DNA of 64,000 bases from Brucella rhizosphaerae (GTDB taxonomy: Bacteria; Pseudomonadota; Alphaproteobacteria; Rhizobiales; Rhizobiaceae), in contig NZ_NNRK01000033.1 of assembly GCF_002252475.1 (NCBI RefSeq), positions 62,001 through 126,000 on the forward strand, given 5' to 3'. Below are positions 61,968 to 64,000 of this stretch, piece after piece. Positions within the stretch are counted from its first letter, which is position 1. The number at the start of each line of letters is the position of its first letter. A program made the position numbers and the translations under genes. The notes beneath the pieces are model-generated. The model worked only from the letters and a program-made list of their open reading frames with translations. It did no database searches and had not been told where the DNA came from.

Positions 61968-62993
61968 ATGACCGAACGTCTCGAAGATATTGCAATTGCG
62001 CTGGTCGCAAACGGCAAAGGAATTCTCGCTGCGGATGAAAGCTCCGGCACCATTGCGAAGCGCTTTGAAGGCATCGGCCTCGCCTCGACCGAGGATTCAC
62101 GCCGTGATTATCGCGAGATGCTTTTCCGTTCCGACGACGCAATGAAGAACTATATTTCAGGCGTCATTCTCTATGATGAAACGATCCGTCAGAAGGCCAG
62201 GGATGGCACTCCACTGGTCGATATCATCCGCAAGGCAGGGTCCATTCCCGGTATCAAAGTCGATGCAGGCGCAAAACCCCTTGCAGGCTTTGACGGCGAA
62301 ACCATCACCGAAGGCCTCGACGGACTGCGTGAACGCCTCAAGGAATATTACGGATTTGGTGCACGGTTTGCAAAATGGCGCGCCGTCATTTCAATCTCTG
62401 ATGATCTTCCGACATGGGGTGCCGTCAAGCAGAACGCACAGGCGCTCGCGCGCTATGCTGCCCTCTGTCAGGAAGCAGGCATCGTGCCGATCGTCGAACC
62501 GGAAGTCCTGATGGATGGCCAGCCCGGAGACCACACTATCGACCGCTGCTATGAAGTAACTGAATGGGTGCTAAAGACCGTCTTCACAGAGCTCTACGAC
62601 GCCCGCGTGAAACTTGAGGGTATGATCCTTAAGCCGAACATGATCATCGATGGCAAGAAGGTCCGCAAAGCTTCGGTGGAAGAAGTTGCAGAAAAGACAG
62701 TTCGCTGCTTCCGTCACACAGTTCCTTCGGCTGTTCCCGGCATTGCCTTCCTGTCTGGCGGACAGACCGGCGAAGAAGCAACAGCGCATTTATCTGCAAT
62801 GAATGCCGGCTTCGACATGCCATGGAAAATGACCTTCTCCTACGGCCGTGCGTTGCAGGCAGCGTCACTGGAAGCATGGGGAGGCAAGGACGAGAACGTC
62901 GCCGCAGGCCAACGCGCCTTTGCACATCGTGCCAAGATGAACGGCTTGGCTGCAACTGGCGGCTGGAAAAAAGACCTCGAAAAGGCAGCCTGA
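61968..62993 (+). CDS. fba: Class I fructose-bisphosphate aldolase
   Basis: 341 residues. Class I features: GILAADESSGTIAKRFEGIG (near 18-37), Schiff-base lysine region EGMILKPNMI (near 216-225), and FLSGGQTGEEAT (near 262). Cleaves fructose-1,6-bisphosphate without metal. It ends the glycolytic group. Read in the same direction as tkt-gap-pgk but with its own promoter and operators. Confidence 0.97.
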   Translation: MTERLEDIAIALVANGKGILAADESSGTIAKRFEGIGLASTEDSRRDYREMLFRSDDAMKNYISGVILYDETIRQKARDGTPLVDIIRKAGSIPGIKVDAGAKPLAGFDGETITEGLDGLRERLKEYYGFGARFAKWRAVISISDDLPTWGAVKQNAQALARYAALCQEAGIVPIVEPEVLMDGQPGDHTIDRCYEVTEWVLKTVFTELYDARVKLEGMILKPNMIIDGKKVRKASVEEVAEKTVRCFRHTVPSAVPGIAFLSGGQTGEEATAHLSAMNAGFDMPWKMTFSYGRALQAASLEAWGGKDENVAAGQRAFAHRAKMNGLAATGGWKKDLEKAA

Positions 62994-63006
62994 TTAAATA
63001 CTGAAT

Positions 63007-63041
63007 AATAGAAGGCCCGGTTCACCACCGGGCCTTCTATT
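63007..63041. terminator. Bidirectional terminator after fba
   Basis: AATAGAAGGCCCGG-TTCACCA-CCGGGCCTTCTATT, a 14-bp stem. Confidence 0.96.
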
Positions 63042-63045
63042 TGAA

Positions 63046-63516
63046 TCAAGCTCCGCGAATTGCGTCGAGTTGTTTGAGGGCGTTACGATTTCGCGCCGCA
63101 TCCGCTAATTCAAGACTGACAACCCGACGACCAATTGGCCACAAGGAAATGGCTGCAAGCTTGAATGATTGAAGGCCAAACGGAATTCCTATGATTGTCA
63201 GGCAGTTGAATATGCCCGCAAAGATATAGCCAAAGAAGAGTACAATCCCGAACGTGCACGCCCAGAGGACATTAAAAATGAACCCGATCGTGCCTGTTGC
63301 AGCAGTGGTGGCGGAAAGCTCCCTACCATCCAGCTCCCGCACATGAACCACTGTCTTTCCAAAGGGAAAGGCTGACATCTTGGCCATCTCAAGTGCTGAT
63401 CGGGTAAGGGGCAAACCCACAATGGACACTGCGAAAATTACCGCTCCCAATAACCATATCAACGCCAGGACGGCGCCGCCAAACACAAACCAGATCACAT
63501 TGCCGACAAACCGCAT
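63046..63516 (-). CDS. YccF-domain membrane protein
   Basis: 156 residues, four membrane segments. Two YccF-type repeats are visible: IVGLPLTRSALEMAKMSAFPFG (about 32-53) and IIGIPFGLQSFKLAAISLWPIG (about 111-132). Role unknown; related proteins are found next to transport or stress genes. Confidence 0.85.
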   Translation of the reverse strand: MRFVGNVIWFVFGGAVLALIWLLGAVIFAVSIVGLPLTRSALEMAKMSAFPFGKTVVHVRELDGRELSATTAATGTIGFIFNVLWACTFGIVLFFGYIFAGIFNCLTIIGIPFGLQSFKLAAISLWPIGRRVVSLELADAARNRNALKQLDAIRGA

Positions 63517-63625
63517 TTTACTATCCCCGCTCTAAAGGCTGTCTCATGAACTGGTGCTATGCCAAATAAAACTGCGCACAACAATTCCCCAAAACGGGGT
63601 CAAAATTATTAGGCTATAATTGAGA

Positions 63626-63790
63626 TCATACGTCACGAAGATGAAAGCCCACGACCACAGCCATTGCAAAGATCGCCACAACCGCAATCTTCCAGAAATC
63701 GCCGCGTCGCTTCATGCCCGGCAAGCCCAATGGCTTGATAATGTGCAGGCCCATAAGTGCCAGAAGCAGCACCGGCAGGATTTTGGTCAC
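63626..63790 (-). CDS. Small membrane protein
   Basis: 54 residues from a GTG at 63790 with AGGTG upstream. Two hydrophobic segments (residues 5-18 and 34-48) around a basic loop (GMKRRGDF), ending HLRDV. No family recognised; a longer frame starts at 63838 without support. Confidence 0.55.
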   Translation of the reverse strand: MTKILPVLLLALMGLHIIKPLGLPGMKRRGDFWKIAVVAIFAMAVVVGFHLRDV

Positions 63791-63838
63791 GAAACACCTC
63801 TCATCCTTCCTTGTGGCCCAGCCATTGATATCCCGCAA

Positions 63839-64000
63839 GTGGTCCCGGCAATCGCAATCAATTTATGCGTTGCTGCCGATACACTTATTCATCTTAAGTT
63901 TCATGGACGAGACTCTGATCATCGGCATACACTGCCCAATGGAGGAGATGAAAGGCGCATGGAGGAGACGAGGCCAAACGGGCCAGTCTGGCGCTTTCAT
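63839..64000. other. Right window edge, no gene assigned
   Basis: Contains GCATGGAGGAGA-like direct repeats and open frames to the edge on both strands (a plus-strand ATG at 63903), none with a ribosome binding site. Confidence 0.4.

Noticed and set aside
63903-64000. Plus-strand ATG open to the window edge
   Set aside because: No ribosome binding site and only 32 codons visible; the opposite strand is equally open.
1-64000. tRNA, rRNA or CRISPR array
   Set aside because: No cloverleaf with the T-loop GTTCRA pattern and acceptor pairing, no rRNA sequence and no regularly spaced repeats were recognised by eye.

Overview
The window is two very different pieces of DNA from an alphaproteobacterium of the Brucella/Ochrobactrum group. 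Evidence: a Pal lipoprotein that reads like Brucella Omp16, a BioR/BioY pair with TTATCTATAA boxes, RcdA, the yebC/ruvCAB/ybgC/tolQRAB-pal-cpoB/tilS/ftsH/glmM order, and the zapA-6S RNA-5-FCL locus. These assignments come from recognised protein families and remembered sequences, not from a search.

Bases 1 to about 20.35 kb are one end of a prophage (or phage-derived element) that is visibly AT-richer than the rest. Its left part runs off the window. It has a packaging/head module read leftward (TerL, P22-type portal, an edge-truncated gene), a holin-like protein, and a rightward set starting with a DUF5681 TerS-like gene followed by unknown genes. A moron/defence stretch follows: DUF2971, an AbiJ_NTD4/HEPN protein with a five-helix membrane protein, a small serine recombinase, and a SIR2-like protein. 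The leftward block from 18.3 to 12.8 kb also holds NUMOD3-repeat proteins, a T7-type endonuclease I and a GH24 endolysin. The right end (19.1 to 20.2 kb) has a small membrane protein, an unknown gene and a DUF2958 gene. Two signals tie the element together. A 17-bp palindrome (CTTCACT-TTG-AGTGAAG) occurs seven times, always in the same orientation. An ATAAATA box lies upstream of late-type genes.

Bases 20.4 to 64 kb are ordinary core chromosome. From left to right: glmM, ftsH, tilS, the Tol-Pal envelope operon (tolQRAB, pal, cpoB with ybgC), the Holliday-junction genes ruvCAB, rcdA, opgC, a ThiE-like gene, a Sel1 protein, efp, suhB, a MotA/OmpA-like stator pair, an ABC exporter, rpmE, a P-loop kinase, yebC, the biotin regulator/transporter bioR and bioY, a TerC protein, ymdB, 5-FCL, 6S RNA, zapA, then central carbon genes tkt, gap, pgk and fba. 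Most convergent junctions carry strong bidirectional hairpin terminators.

Regulatory reading adds several predictions: BioR boxes at bioR and bioY; paired LacI-type operators with the same 19-bp spacing before tkt and fba; three complementary 8-mers that could switch ruvC translation; a candidate sRNA between rcdA and opgC; and a 22-residue amphipathic micropeptide after suhB. No tRNA, rRNA, CRISPR array or recognisable IS was seen. No tyrosine integrase is in the window, so the attachment site cannot be fixed.
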